A stretch of 64,000 nt of DNA from Mediterraneibacter glycyrrhizinilyticus. GTDB lineage: Bacteria; Bacillota; Clostridia; Lachnospirales; Lachnospiraceae. The position numbers were made by a program, and so were the translations under genes. The first letter of the stretch is position 1. Each line of letters starts with the position of its first letter. The stretch covers positions 124,001 through 188,000 of the forward strand of contig NZ_JACJLR010000002.1 of assembly GCF_016902345.1 (NCBI RefSeq), in the 5' to 3' direction. Below, in pieces: positions 16,917 through 25,212 of the stretch. The notes beneath the pieces were generated by a model, which was not told the origin of the DNA, made no database searches, and saw only the letters and a list, made by a program, of their open reading frames with translations.

Positions 16917-17878
16917 TTAACCGCGCGAAAGAGCTCCTGGCCGACGGAACTGTGGCGAGAGTGCTCGGATGGAAAGCCGGGGACCTGCCTTACAATCCGG
17001 AGCCGGCTTACTTTGAGAAAGAAGAAGACTTTGCGGATTTCGTGTACAACGGATTCTGCGGAGCGAATTTAAGTAAATATATGATCGAGGCTTCCAAACT
17101 GGAAGGAAAGACTCTGGTCTGCTTAAAGCCTTGTGATACATACAGCTTCCAGGAACTGATGAAAGAGCACCGCGTAGACCGCGAGAAAGCGTATATCATC
17201 GGTGTGGGATGCAAAGGAAAGCTTGATATCGAGAAGATCAAAGCGATGGGCATCAAGGGAATCAAGAGTATCTCCGGCGCAGAGATCGAGGATGAGGCGG
17301 AAACGCTGACGATCAATACGATCTACGGAGAAAAGACCTGTTCCTATGCAGACGCAATGCTGGAGAGATGCCATGTGTGCAAGGGCAAAGACCATATGAT
17401 CTTTGACGAGGTCATCGGCGAGTCCAAAGAGACAAAGGACGCGGACCGTTTCGCTGAGGTGGAGAAGATCGAGGCGATGAGCCCGGAGGAGAAATTTGCA
17501 TTCTTCCAGAAGGAACTGAGCAAATGTATCCGCTGCAATGCCTGCAGGAACGTATGTCCCGCATGCTCCTGCCGCAAGTGTGTGTTCGACAGCAACAAGT
17601 TTGACAGCGCACAGAAAGCGAACGTGGACTCCTTCGAGGAGAAGATGTTCCACATCATCCGAGCATTCCATGTGGCTGGAAGATGTACGGACTGCGGTGA
17701 GTGCAGCAGAGTATGTCCGCAGGGAATCCCGCTCCATCTGTTCAACCGGAAGTTCATCAAGGATATCAATGAACTGTACGGCGAGTATCAGGCAGGCGCG
17801 GATCTGGAACCGAGAACCCCTCTTACCAACTATGAGTTTGAGGATGTTGAGCCTGGGATCGTGGCAGAAAGGGGATAA
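16904..17878 (+). CDS. floxC: FloxC-like iron-sulfur protein
   Basis: 324 residues; GGAGG before ATG. N-terminal part resembles the beta subunit family of F420-type hydrogenases, with C52, C73, C77, C103, C146, C156 and C159. C-terminal two-cluster ferredoxin: C208, C211, C214, C218 (CIRCNACRNVCP) with extra C221, C223, C226, and C261, C264, C267, C271. In HdrABC-FloxABCD operons of sulfate reducers and other anaerobes a protein of this type carries electrons from the NADH module toward HdrA. Subunit letter assigned by order and similarity, not proof. Only 3 nt separate it from floxB. Confidence 0.75.
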   Translation: MQELINRAKELLADGTVARVLGWKAGDLPYNPEPAYFEKEEDFADFVYNGFCGANLSKYMIEASKLEGKTLVCLKPCDTYSFQELMKEHRVDREKAYIIGVGCKGKLDIEKIKAMGIKGIKSISGAEIEDEAETLTINTIYGEKTCSYADAMLERCHVCKGKDHMIFDEVIGESKETKDADRFAEVEKIEAMSPEEKFAFFQKELSKCIRCNACRNVCPACSCRKCVFDSNKFDSAQKANVDSFEEKMFHIIRAFHVAGRCTDCGECSRVCPQGIPLHLFNRKFIKDINELYGEYQAGADLEPRTPLTNYEFEDVEPGIVAERG

Positions 17879-17881
17879 TGT

Positions 17882-18925
17882 ATGTATAAGATCGCGAAAG
17901 AAAATCTGACGGCATTATTTCAGAAGATTGCCGCAGAACAGGAATTGTACCTGCCGGTGAAGACTGCCGGACAGGTGAACTTTGGCGTGTGGACCGAGGA
18001 CGCAGAGGTGGACCTGGACACACTCAAGAGCGTGAAATCTCCGAAAGACGTCTTTTTCCCGCAGAGCGAGACTCTCTATACCTGCATCAGGGACGGGAAG
18101 AAGATCAAGATCGAGCCGGAGGCGTTAAAGGAGCAGAATTTTGTTGTGTTCGGCATGAAAGCCTGTGATGTGAAGGGCGTGGAAGTGCTGGACAGAGTGT
18201 TCCTTGTAGATCCGCTGGATACATTCTACGCGGCGAGAAGAGACCACGGCACTATCGTTGCCCTTGCCTGCCATGAGCCGGAAGAGACCTGCTTCTGCAA
18301 GGTGTTCGGTGTGGATGCGGCAGATCCTTCTGCGGCCGATGTGGCGACATGGCTGATCGGGGATGAACTGTACTGGAAGGCTCTCACTGAGAAGGGGGAA
18401 GCCCTGACGGAAGCAGTGAAGGACCTTCTCACTGAGGACGGCGCTGCAGAAGAGACGGTGGAGAAAGAAAAAGAAGCCATCCGCGGCATCGTGGAACAGC
18501 TTCCGTATACAAACCTTTCACTGGACGGCTGGAACGGGGACGTTCTGATGGAGAAGTTCGAGGATCCGCTGTGGGATGAACTCTACAAACCGTGCCTTGC
18601 ATGTGGAACATGTACATTTGTATGTCCTACATGCCAGTGCTATGATATCAAAGACTACGATGCAGGAAAGAACGGCGTACAGAGATACCGCTGCTGGGAT
18701 TCCTGCATGTATTCCGACTTCACGATGATGGCTCACGGCAATAACCGTAAGTCTCAGAAGGAGAGGTTCCGTCAGAGATTTATGCACAAGCTGGTATACT
18801 ATCCGGCAAACAACGACGGCATGTACTCCTGCGTCGGCTGCGGCAGATGCGTGGAGAAATGCCCGGCTTCACTGAATATCGTAAAAGTGATAAAAGCATT
18901 TCAGAAACAGGGAGGTGAGCAGTAA
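17882..18925 (+). CDS. floxB: FloxB-like iron-sulfur protein (sulfhydrogenase beta / AsrA-like)
   Basis: 347 residues. N-terminal half as in the beta subunit of NAD(P)-linked sulfhydrogenase and anaerobic sulfite reductase A, including GMKACDVKG and cysteines C130, C137, C139. C-terminal two-cluster ferredoxin: C238, C241, C244, C248 with C251 and C253, and C317, C320, C323, C327. Expected to pass electrons between the FAD/NAD subunit encoded next and the rest of the complex. The stop shares a base with the next start (TAATG). Confidence 0.78.
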   Translation: MYKIAKENLTALFQKIAAEQELYLPVKTAGQVNFGVWTEDAEVDLDTLKSVKSPKDVFFPQSETLYTCIRDGKKIKIEPEALKEQNFVVFGMKACDVKGVEVLDRVFLVDPLDTFYAARRDHGTIVALACHEPEETCFCKVFGVDAADPSAADVATWLIGDELYWKALTEKGEALTEAVKDLLTEDGAAEETVEKEKEAIRGIVEQLPYTNLSLDGWNGDVLMEKFEDPLWDELYKPCLACGTCTFVCPTCQCYDIKDYDAGKNGVQRYRCWDSCMYSDFTMMAHGNNRKSQKERFRQRFMHKLVYYPANNDGMYSCVGCGRCVEKCPASLNIVKVIKAFQKQGGEQ

Positions 18926-19779
18926 TGAGCGAATGTACCTGCCATAAAAATTACACTCTGGACACTCTGATCCCGCAGGTTGGCGTGATCACGGACATCA
19001 GAGAGGAGACGCCGGATGTAAAGACATTCCGCGTCAATGCTCCGGAGGGCGGCAAACTGTTCGAGCATATGCCGGGACAGTGTGCGATGCTCTGTGCTCC
19101 GGGGATCAGCGAGGGTATGTTTTCCATCACTTCCTCGCCGACCAACAAAGAATATCAGGAATTCAGCATCAAGAAGTGCGGTGTCCTGACGGATTATCTC
19201 CACAGCCTGGAAGTGGGCGACGAGATCACAGTCCGCGGACCTTACGGAAATCATTTCCCGGTGGAAGACAAGCTCAAAGGAAAAGATCTTCTTTTCATCG
19301 CCGGCGGAATCGGACTTGCACCGCTGCGTTCCGTGATCAACTATGTGCTGGACAACCGCGATGATTACGGAACTGTGGATATCGTTTACGGATCCCGTTC
19401 TGCGGATGACCTGGTCCAGTTAAAGGAGATCCAGGAAGTCTGGATGAATGCACCGGATGTTCATGTTCATCTGACCATTGACCGTGAGCAGGAAGGTTGG
19501 GACGGCCATGTGGGATTTGTGCCGAACTATGTGAAGGAGCTTGGCTTCGACGTGAACAAGACGGCTCTGATCTGCGGACCTCCGATCATGATCAAGTTTA
19601 CGCTTGCCGGTCTGGAAGAACTTGGCTTTTCCAGAGAACAGGTGTATACAACGCTTGAGCTTCGTATGAAATGCGGAATCGGAAAATGCGGAAGATGTAA
19701 CATCGGTTCAAAATATGTGTGCAAAGACGGCCCGGTATTTCGTTGCGATGAGATCGATGAGATGCCGAATGAATACTAG
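18925..19779 (+). CDS. floxA: FloxA-like NAD(P)H-binding flavoprotein
   Basis: 284 residues of the ferredoxin-NADP reductase fold as in sulfhydrogenase gamma, AsrB and dihydroorotate dehydrogenase PyrK. FAD loop GMFSITSS (64-71), pyridine-nucleotide loop AGGIGLAPLRS (126-136), CGPP (217-220), and a C-terminal [2Fe-2S] site C250, C255, C258, C266. Probably the NADH entry or exit port of the Hdr-Flox complex. NADH versus NADPH cannot be decided by eye. GGAGG precedes the start, coupled to floxB. Confidence 0.85.
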   Translation: MSECTCHKNYTLDTLIPQVGVITDIREETPDVKTFRVNAPEGGKLFEHMPGQCAMLCAPGISEGMFSITSSPTNKEYQEFSIKKCGVLTDYLHSLEVGDEITVRGPYGNHFPVEDKLKGKDLLFIAGGIGLAPLRSVINYVLDNRDDYGTVDIVYGSRSADDLVQLKEIQEVWMNAPDVHVHLTIDREQEGWDGHVGFVPNYVKELGFDVNKTALICGPPIMIKFTLAGLEELGFSREQVYTTLELRMKCGIGKCGRCNIGSKYVCKDGPVFRCDEIDEMPNEY

Positions 19780-19796
19780 GGAAAGGAAGAAATATC

Positions 19797-20471
19797 ATGG
19801 AAAATATGGTAAATGTATATTTTTTCGGTAAGAAATACAGTGTGCCGGCAGACCTGACGATCATGACAGCCATGGAATATGCGGGCTATACACTGAAAAG
19901 AGGATGCGGATGCCGCCATGGTTTCTGCGGAGCCTGTGCGACGATCTACAGGATCAAAGGGAAAAATGAACTGAAGACATGTCTTGCCTGTCAGACACAG
20001 GTGGAAGAGGGCATGTACGTGGCAACAGTTCCGTTCTTCCCGACAGATAAGAGAACATACGACATCGAAGAGATCCGTCCGGAGCAGAGAGTCATGATGG
20101 ACCTGTATCCGGAGATCTACAGCTGCATCGGATGTAACGCATGTACAAAGGCATGTACTCAGGACCTGAATGTAATGCAGTACATCGCTTACGCACAGCG
20201 CGGTGATTTCGAGAAATGTGCGGAAGAGTCCTTTGACTGTATCGGATGCGGATGCTGTTCCGTGAGATGTCCGGCAGGAATTTCCCACCCGATGGTAGGA
20301 GTTCTTGCAAGAAGACTTACAGGAAAATACATCGCTCCGGAATCAGAGCATCTGACAAACCGTGTGGAAGAGATCCATCACGGCGATTACGATCAGCTCA
20401 TTGAGCAGATCATGCAGAAACCGATCACAGAGATGCAGGAACTTTACAATAACAGAGAGATTGAGAAATAA
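19797..20471 (+). CDS. frdB: fumarate reductase / succinate dehydrogenase iron-sulfur subunit
   Basis: 224 residues. N-terminal plant-type [2Fe-2S] domain: C37, C39, C44, C47 plus C62 and C65. Then two ferredoxin motifs: C110, C113, C116, C120 (CIGCNACTKAC) and C148, C151, C154, C158 (CIGCGCCSVRCPAGI). This is the FrdB/SdhB layout, except that the last motif has four ferredoxin-type cysteines. Carries electrons to FrdA. No gene for a cytochrome b or other membrane anchor follows, so the enzyme is probably soluble and takes electrons from the Hdr-Flox proteins rather than from quinol. Confidence 0.85.
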   Translation: MENMVNVYFFGKKYSVPADLTIMTAMEYAGYTLKRGCGCRHGFCGACATIYRIKGKNELKTCLACQTQVEEGMYVATVPFFPTDKRTYDIEEIRPEQRVMMDLYPEIYSCIGCNACTKACTQDLNVMQYIAYAQRGDFEKCAEESFDCIGCGCCSVRCPAGISHPMVGVLARRLTGKYIAPESEHLTNRVEEIHHGDYDQLIEQIMQKPITEMQELYNNREIEK

Positions 20472-20483
20472 GGAGGGAAGACC

Positions 20484-22085
20484 ATGTTTACACCGGAAAT
20501 GATGGAATCCGTAAAAAAAGTGGAGGCCACCAGAGCTGCGCGTCTGGGCGTAGAGCCGAGACGTATGACGGCGGACGAGAAAGATGCCCTTCTTAAGGAG
20601 TTCCATCCTGATTACAGGGAAGAGGCATTTGCAGAGATCAAAGTAGGACCGAATAAAGGGCAGAAAGCACCGAAGGAGCTGGTACACCTTCTTCATTCCA
20701 ACAGCCGTCTGCTCTCAGAGAAGGTTGACATTAACAAAGTAGACTATGATGTGGACGTACTCGTTATCGGCGGCGGCGGTGCAGGAGCTTCCGCAGCCAT
20801 TGAGGCTCATGAGGCGGGTGCAAATGTCATGATCGTGACAAAGCTGCGTATCGGTGATGCCAACACTATGATGGCAGAGGGCGGTATCCAGGCTGCTGAC
20901 AAAGAGAACGATTCTCCGGTACAGCACTATCTGGACGCGTTCGGCGGCGGTCACTTTGCAGCAAGACCGGAGCTGTTAAGACGTCTCGTCATGGAAGCGC
21001 CGGATGCGATCAAATGGCTGAACGACCTGGGCGTGATGTTCGACAAGGATGAGAACGGAAGGATGATCACCACACACGGCGGTGGAACATCCAGAAAGAG
21101 AATGCATGCATGCAAGGATTACTCCGGAGCAGAGATCATGCGTACTCTCCGCGACGAAGTCCTGAACCGTCAGATCCCGGTCGCAGAGTTTACTGTAGCA
21201 GTAGAGCTGATCAGGGATGACAGAGGACAGGTTGCAGGAGCTGTGCTCCAGAACCTGGAGACAGAGGATTATCTGGTAGCAAAAGCAAAGACAGTCATCA
21301 TCGCAACAGGCGGTGCGGGACGTATGCACTATCAGGGATTCCCGACATCCAACCACTACGGTGCGACAGCAGACGGACTGATCCTCGGATACCGTATGGG
21401 AGCTCCGCTTCTGTATCAGGATACGATCCAGTATCATCCGACAGGAGTTGCGTTCCCGTCTCAGATCTTCGGCGCACTCGTAACAGAGAAAGTACGTTCC
21501 GTAGGCGCACAGCTGGTCAACGTGGACGGTGAGGCGTTCATGCATCCGCTGGAGACACGTGACGTGGCTGCATCAGGCATTATCCGTGAGTGTACAGCAC
21601 GCGGCAAGGGCGTGAACACACCCCTTGGAAGCGGCGTATGGCTCGACACTCCGATGATCGAGGAGATCGGCGGACCGGGAACGATCGAGAAACGCATCCC
21701 GGCGATGCTCCGTATGTATATGAAATACGATATCGATATGAGAAAACTTCCGATCCTCGTATACCCGACACTGCACTACCAGAACGGCGGTCTGGAGATC
21801 GGCGGAGACGGATTCACAAAAGTGATCGACAACCTGCTCGTAGCAGGAGAGGCTGTCGGCGGTATCCACGGAAGAAACCGTCTGATGGGCAACTCGCTTC
21901 TGGATATCATCGTATTCGGACGCAATGCAGGTAAGGCTGCCGCTGCGAAAGCGAAGAATGTAGAGCTGGGTAATATGAATCTGGATCACATTCAGGCATA
22001 CGCTGAGGAGTTAAAAGAGGCAGGAATTGACACCGGTGATGTATCCCCGCTCCTTCTTCCGAAGTATGCAAGACATGAGAGATAG
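20484..22085 (+). CDS. frdA: fumarate reductase flavoprotein subunit, atypical
   Basis: 533 residues; GGAGG before ATG. An N-terminal extension of about 88 residues precedes the FAD motif GGGGAGASAA (96-105). Fumarate/succinate residues are conserved: H318 (QYHPTG), R359 (ETRDVA), H431 (HYQNGG) and R466 (HGRNRLMGNSL). The histidine that holds FAD covalently in membrane FrdA/SdhA is N127 (ANTMMAEGGI), as in enzymes with non-covalent FAD. The usual C-terminal helical domain of about 100 residues is absent; the protein ends soon after VFGRNAGK. No Tat signal. Direction is inferred as fumarate reduction from the neighbours; aspartate oxidase is less likely. Confidence 0.85.
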   Translation: MFTPEMMESVKKVEATRAARLGVEPRRMTADEKDALLKEFHPDYREEAFAEIKVGPNKGQKAPKELVHLLHSNSRLLSEKVDINKVDYDVDVLVIGGGGAGASAAIEAHEAGANVMIVTKLRIGDANTMMAEGGIQAADKENDSPVQHYLDAFGGGHFAARPELLRRLVMEAPDAIKWLNDLGVMFDKDENGRMITTHGGGTSRKRMHACKDYSGAEIMRTLRDEVLNRQIPVAEFTVAVELIRDDRGQVAGAVLQNLETEDYLVAKAKTVIIATGGAGRMHYQGFPTSNHYGATADGLILGYRMGAPLLYQDTIQYHPTGVAFPSQIFGALVTEKVRSVGAQLVNVDGEAFMHPLETRDVAASGIIRECTARGKGVNTPLGSGVWLDTPMIEEIGGPGTIEKRIPAMLRMYMKYDIDMRKLPILVYPTLHYQNGGLEIGGDGFTKVIDNLLVAGEAVGGIHGRNRLMGNSLLDIIVFGRNAGKAAAAKAKNVELGNMNLDHIQAYAEELKEAGIDTGDVSPLLLPKYARHER

Positions 22086-22099
22086 GAAAGGGAGAGAAA

Positions 22100-23269
22100 A
22101 TGTTTTTAGTTAACTGGTTTCAGGAAAGTGTAATGGGGGAAACCCTGATGGTCTTATTCCTTGTAGCTTTCATCGGCTATCTTGTGGGAAGCATTACGAT
22201 CAAAGGGGTTGAGCTGGGGACGGCAGGCGTACTGCTTGTCGCCCTGGTATTCGGTCATTTCCTCGGACATGATGAATCTCTGGTTGAAGGTCTGGGAATG
22301 TTTCAGGATCTGGGACTTATCTGCTTCGTTACGTCTGTCGGCTTTATTGCCGGACCAAAGTTCTTCCGTAACTTTAAGATCAATGCGAAATCCTATATTC
22401 TGCTCGGATTTATCATCATTGCGATCGGTGCGCTTGTTACTTCGGGCATTATTACGATCGCAGGAGTTCCGACTGATATCACAGTCGGTATGATGTCCGG
22501 AGCCCTGACGAGTACGCCGGGGCTTGCAGCGGCGCTTGATGCCACAGGTTCCGCCAACGCCTCCATCGGATATGGTATTGCCTATCCGTTCGGCGTAGTG
22601 GGCGTTGTGCTTTTCGTACAGCTGATGCCGAAGATCCTGCATACAGATATGGATGCGGAGCGCGCCCAGTTCGAGGCTGCCCAGAATGTAGGAGATGTAG
22701 CGAAAAAAGATAAACTGTTCCACGTAGATCCGATGGGATTTTTCCCGTATGCGCTGGCGATCGCTCTCGGTATCGTCCTGGCGAAGATCGTGATCCCGCT
22801 TCCGGGCGGAGCACAGTTCTCTTTGGGAACGTCAGGCGGCCCCCTGATCGCGGGGTTGATCCTCGGTCACTTCGGCCACGCCGGAAAGATCAGTTTCCAT
22901 GTGGAAAAATCTGTGCTTGAGTGCTTAAGAGAATTCGGTCTTGCACTGTTCCTGATCGGAGCAGGTGTGGAGGCCGGAGCGGGATTCATCGAAATCCTCA
23001 AGGAACACGGGCTGATCCTGTTCGTGTACGGTGCGCTGATCACACTGATCCCGATGATCGTCGGATACTTTGTGGCGACAAAGCTGATGAAACTGAGCCT
23101 GTTCAATACGCTTGGTTCTATCTGCGGCGGTATGACAAGTACACCGGCTCTCGGAACACTGATCCGTGTGACCGGAACAGACGATGTGGCGTCAGCATAT
23201 GCTGCGACTTATCCGGTAGCGCTGGTATTTGTCGTGCTGGCGTGCCAGTTCATCGGTATTTTCCTGTGA
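22100..23269 (+). CDS. AspT/YidE-family (AAEx) dicarboxylate carrier, short form
   Basis: 389 residues, around 10 hydrophobic segments in two repeats, each with the family motif: GMMSGALTSTPGLAAA and GSICGGMTSTPALGTL. The family includes the aspartate:alanine exchanger AspT and the succinate exporter SucE of corynebacteria. The cytoplasmic RCK (TrkA-C) domains between the halves of AspT and SucE are missing; only a charged loop (about 175-205) is there. Fourteen nt after frdA and ahead of fumarase, so succinate export, or exchange of succinate for fumarate, malate or aspartate, is likely. Substrate not proven. Confidence 0.8.
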   Translation: MFLVNWFQESVMGETLMVLFLVAFIGYLVGSITIKGVELGTAGVLLVALVFGHFLGHDESLVEGLGMFQDLGLICFVTSVGFIAGPKFFRNFKINAKSYILLGFIIIAIGALVTSGIITIAGVPTDITVGMMSGALTSTPGLAAALDATGSANASIGYGIAYPFGVVGVVLFVQLMPKILHTDMDAERAQFEAAQNVGDVAKKDKLFHVDPMGFFPYALAIALGIVLAKIVIPLPGGAQFSLGTSGGPLIAGLILGHFGHAGKISFHVEKSVLECLREFGLALFLIGAGVEAGAGFIEILKEHGLILFVYGALITLIPMIVGYFVATKLMKLSLFNTLGSICGGMTSTPALGTLIRVTGTDDVASAYAATYPVALVFVVLACQFIGIFL

Positions 23270-23407
23270 TCTGAAGCAGGATTTAAACTATATCAGGAAT
23301 TTTCGGCGGACTGCAGAGCATTTGGCGATGCGGTCCGCAGAAAACATTCCGCATCGATCTGCGGAAATATAATCCAAACAAATTAAAAATGGAAGGAGTT
23401 GGCTTTC

Positions 23408-24250
23408 ATGCGTGAAATTAATGTAAGCACACTTACAGACGTGATCGAGAGACTCTGCATCGAAGCAAACGAGCATCTCCCGGAAGACGTAAAATGTGCG
23501 ATTCGCGACTGCCGTGCCTGCGAGGACGGTGAGATCGCGAAAGGTGTTCTGGACAACATTATCGAGAACTATGAGATCGCGGACAATGAGAACGTGCCGA
23601 TCTGCCAGGATACTGGTATGGCATGTGTATTCCTTGAGATCGGACAGGATGTACACCTTGTAGGAGGAGATCTTGCAGAGGCAGTGGATGAGGGAGTACG
23701 CCGCGGATATACAAACGGATATCTGCGTAAATCTGTTGTGAAAGATCCGGTTCGCCGCGGAAATACGGGAGACAACACACCGGCGATGCTCTACACGGAG
23801 ATCGTGCCCGGTGAGAATGTCAAGGTCACAGTCGGACCGAAGGGATTCGGTAGTGAGAATATGAGCCAGATCCGTATGTTCAAGCCTTCAGCGGGACTTC
23901 AGGGAATCAAGGACTTCATCATCGAGGCTGTGGAGACGGCAGGACCAAATCCGTGCCCGCCTATGGTAGTGGGTGTCGGGATCGGCGGAACATTTGACAA
24001 GTGTGCGCTTCTTGCAAAGAAAGCACTTATGAGACCGCTTGATTCTTCCAACCCGGATCCGTTCTATGCAGATCTGGAGAAGGAGATGCTGGAGAAGGTC
24101 AATGAGCTGGGAATCGGACCGCAGGGATTTGGCGGAAAGACGACAGCCATCGGACTGAACATCGAGACAATGCCGACACATATCGCAGGCATGCCGTGTG
24201 CAGTCAACATCAACTGCCATGTGACACGCCACAAATCGGAGGTGATATAA
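23408..24250 (+). CDS. fumA: class I fumarate hydratase, alpha subunit
   Basis: 280 residues; the ATG is 9 nt after AAGGAG, whereas an in-frame TTG abuts it. Iron-sulfur hydro-lyase of the fumarase/tartrate dehydratase type, N-terminal half. Cluster cysteines are seen in PICQDTG, GPNPCPP and [10 protein letters not shown]. Makes fumarate from malate together with the next gene. The 138-nt gap before it has hairpins (for example TTCCGCA / TGCGGAA, 23347-23366), which may alter expression relative to frdA. L-tartrate dehydratase (TtdA) is the alternative; the operon favours fumarase. Confidence 0.9.
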   Translation: MREINVSTLTDVIERLCIEANEHLPEDVKCAIRDCRACEDGEIAKGVLDNIIENYEIADNENVPICQDTGMACVFLEIGQDVHLVGGDLAEAVDEGVRRGYTNGYLRKSVVKDPVRRGNTGDNTPAMLYTEIVPGENVKVTVGPKGFGSENMSQIRMFKPSAGLQGIKDFIIEAVETAGPNPCPPMVVGVGIGGTFDKCALLAKKALMRPLDSSNPDPFYADLEKEMLEKVNELGIGPQGFGGKTTAIGLNIETMPTHIAGMPCAVNINCHVTRHKSEVI

Positions 24251-24808
24251 ATGGCAAGAAAGATTACATTACCGCTTACAGAAGAACTTGCTAAGACTCT
24301 TCACGCAGGAGATCAGGTGCTCCTGACAGGAACGATCTATACATCACGAGACGCCGGACACAAGAGAATGTGCGAGGCGCTGGCAAAGGGAGAGAAGATC
24401 CCCTTTGATCCGACTGACGCAACGATCTACTATGTGGGACCGACTCCGGCAAAACCGGGTCATGTCATCGGAAGCGCAGGACCGACGACAAGCGGACGTA
24501 TGGACGCTTATGCACCGACCATGATGTCTGTGGGCGCAAGAGGAATGATCGGAAAAGGCGCGCGCCTTCCGGAAGTTGTGGAGGCAATGAAGAAATACAG
24601 CGGCGTATACTTCGGCGCAATCGGCGGTGCGGGAGCCCTTCTTGCGAAATGTATCAAGAAAGCAGAGCTGATCGCATATGAAGATCTGGGAGCAGAGGCT
24701 CTGAGAAAACTCTATGTGGAGGATATGCCGGTCGTTGTCATCATCGACAGCGAGGGGAATAACCTGTACGAAGAGGGAAGAAAGGCTTATCTGGATTCTA
24801 AGAAATAG
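24251..24808 (+). CDS. fumB: class I fumarate hydratase, beta subunit
   Basis: 185 residues, beginning directly after the alpha-subunit stop (TAAATG). C-terminal half of class I fumarase with GTIYTSRDAGHKRM, the YYVGPTPAKPG strand, GSAGPTTSGRMDAY (substrate loop) and GAIGGAGALLAKCIK. Two-gene fumarases of this kind are oxygen-sensitive, in keeping with an anaerobe. Last gene of the operon; followed by a very long palindrome. Confidence 0.9.
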   Translation: MARKITLPLTEELAKTLHAGDQVLLTGTIYTSRDAGHKRMCEALAKGEKIPFDPTDATIYYVGPTPAKPGHVIGSAGPTTSGRMDAYAPTMMSVGARGMIGKGARLPEVVEAMKKYSGVYFGAIGGAGALLAKCIKKAELIAYEDLGAEALRKLYVEDMPVVVIIDSEGNNLYEEGRKAYLDSKK

Positions 24809-24831
24809 TTTTTTGAAGACGTATTCGTTAG

Positions 24832-25026
24832 GAGCGGGGCAGGTGCTCCGGCTCCGGTCCGAAAGTTAAGAAAATCTAAAAGCCCGGGAAACTGGTTAAA
24901 AACGATCTTAAAAACAATACAACTCGCTGACGCTCAGACAGTATTGTTTTTAAGATCAACACCAGTTTCCCGGGCTTTAACATTTTCTAAAACGTTCTCT
25001 AGTCACCGGAATCACCCGCCCCGCTC
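24832..25026. repeat. 195-nt near-palindrome between fumB and galT
   Basis: Nested arms: GAGCGGGGCAGGTG (24832) with CACCCGCCCCGCTC (25013, one mismatch); AGAAAAT with ATTTTCT; a perfect 18-bp pair AAAGCCCGGGAAACTGGT (24879) with ACCAGTTTCCCGGGCTTT (24961); and a perfect 17-bp pair GATCTTAAAAACAATAC (24904) with GTATTGTTTTTAAGATC (24941), around a 20-nt loop. It would fold as one long RNA rod or a DNA cruciform. No gene and no typical T tail; it may end both converging operons, or be a non-coding RNA or palindromic element. Confidence 0.85.
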
Positions 25027-25126
25027 TTCACGAAAGGTTTTCGAGAAAACCATTGTGAGAACAATTTGAAGTGTTTTTGAAAGGGGTGCTCGATTGAGAG
25101 TTTTTGGTGAGGAGGCGTAAGAGGAA

Positions 25127-25187
25127 AAAGCCGGCTGGGAGGGGAGGGTTCCCGGTGAGGGGAACCAGTTGCTCCTAGTCGGCCTTT
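25127..25187. terminator. bidirectional terminator downstream of galT
   Basis: Stem AAAGCCGGCTGGGAG / CTCCTAGTCGGCCTTT (G:T pairs) with an inner GGTTCCC / GGAACC helix. On the minus strand it ends in CGGCTTTTT, making it the likely terminator of galK-galT. Confidence 0.7.
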
Positions 25188-25212
25188 GGTTTGTTATTAA
25201 GAAATAAATTTT

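Noticed and set aside
20484-22085. Reading FrdA as L-aspartate oxidase (NadB)
   Set aside because: N127 resembles the non-covalent FAD site of NadB, but an FrdB with three cluster motifs sits directly upstream, fumarase downstream, and no nadA or nadC is present.
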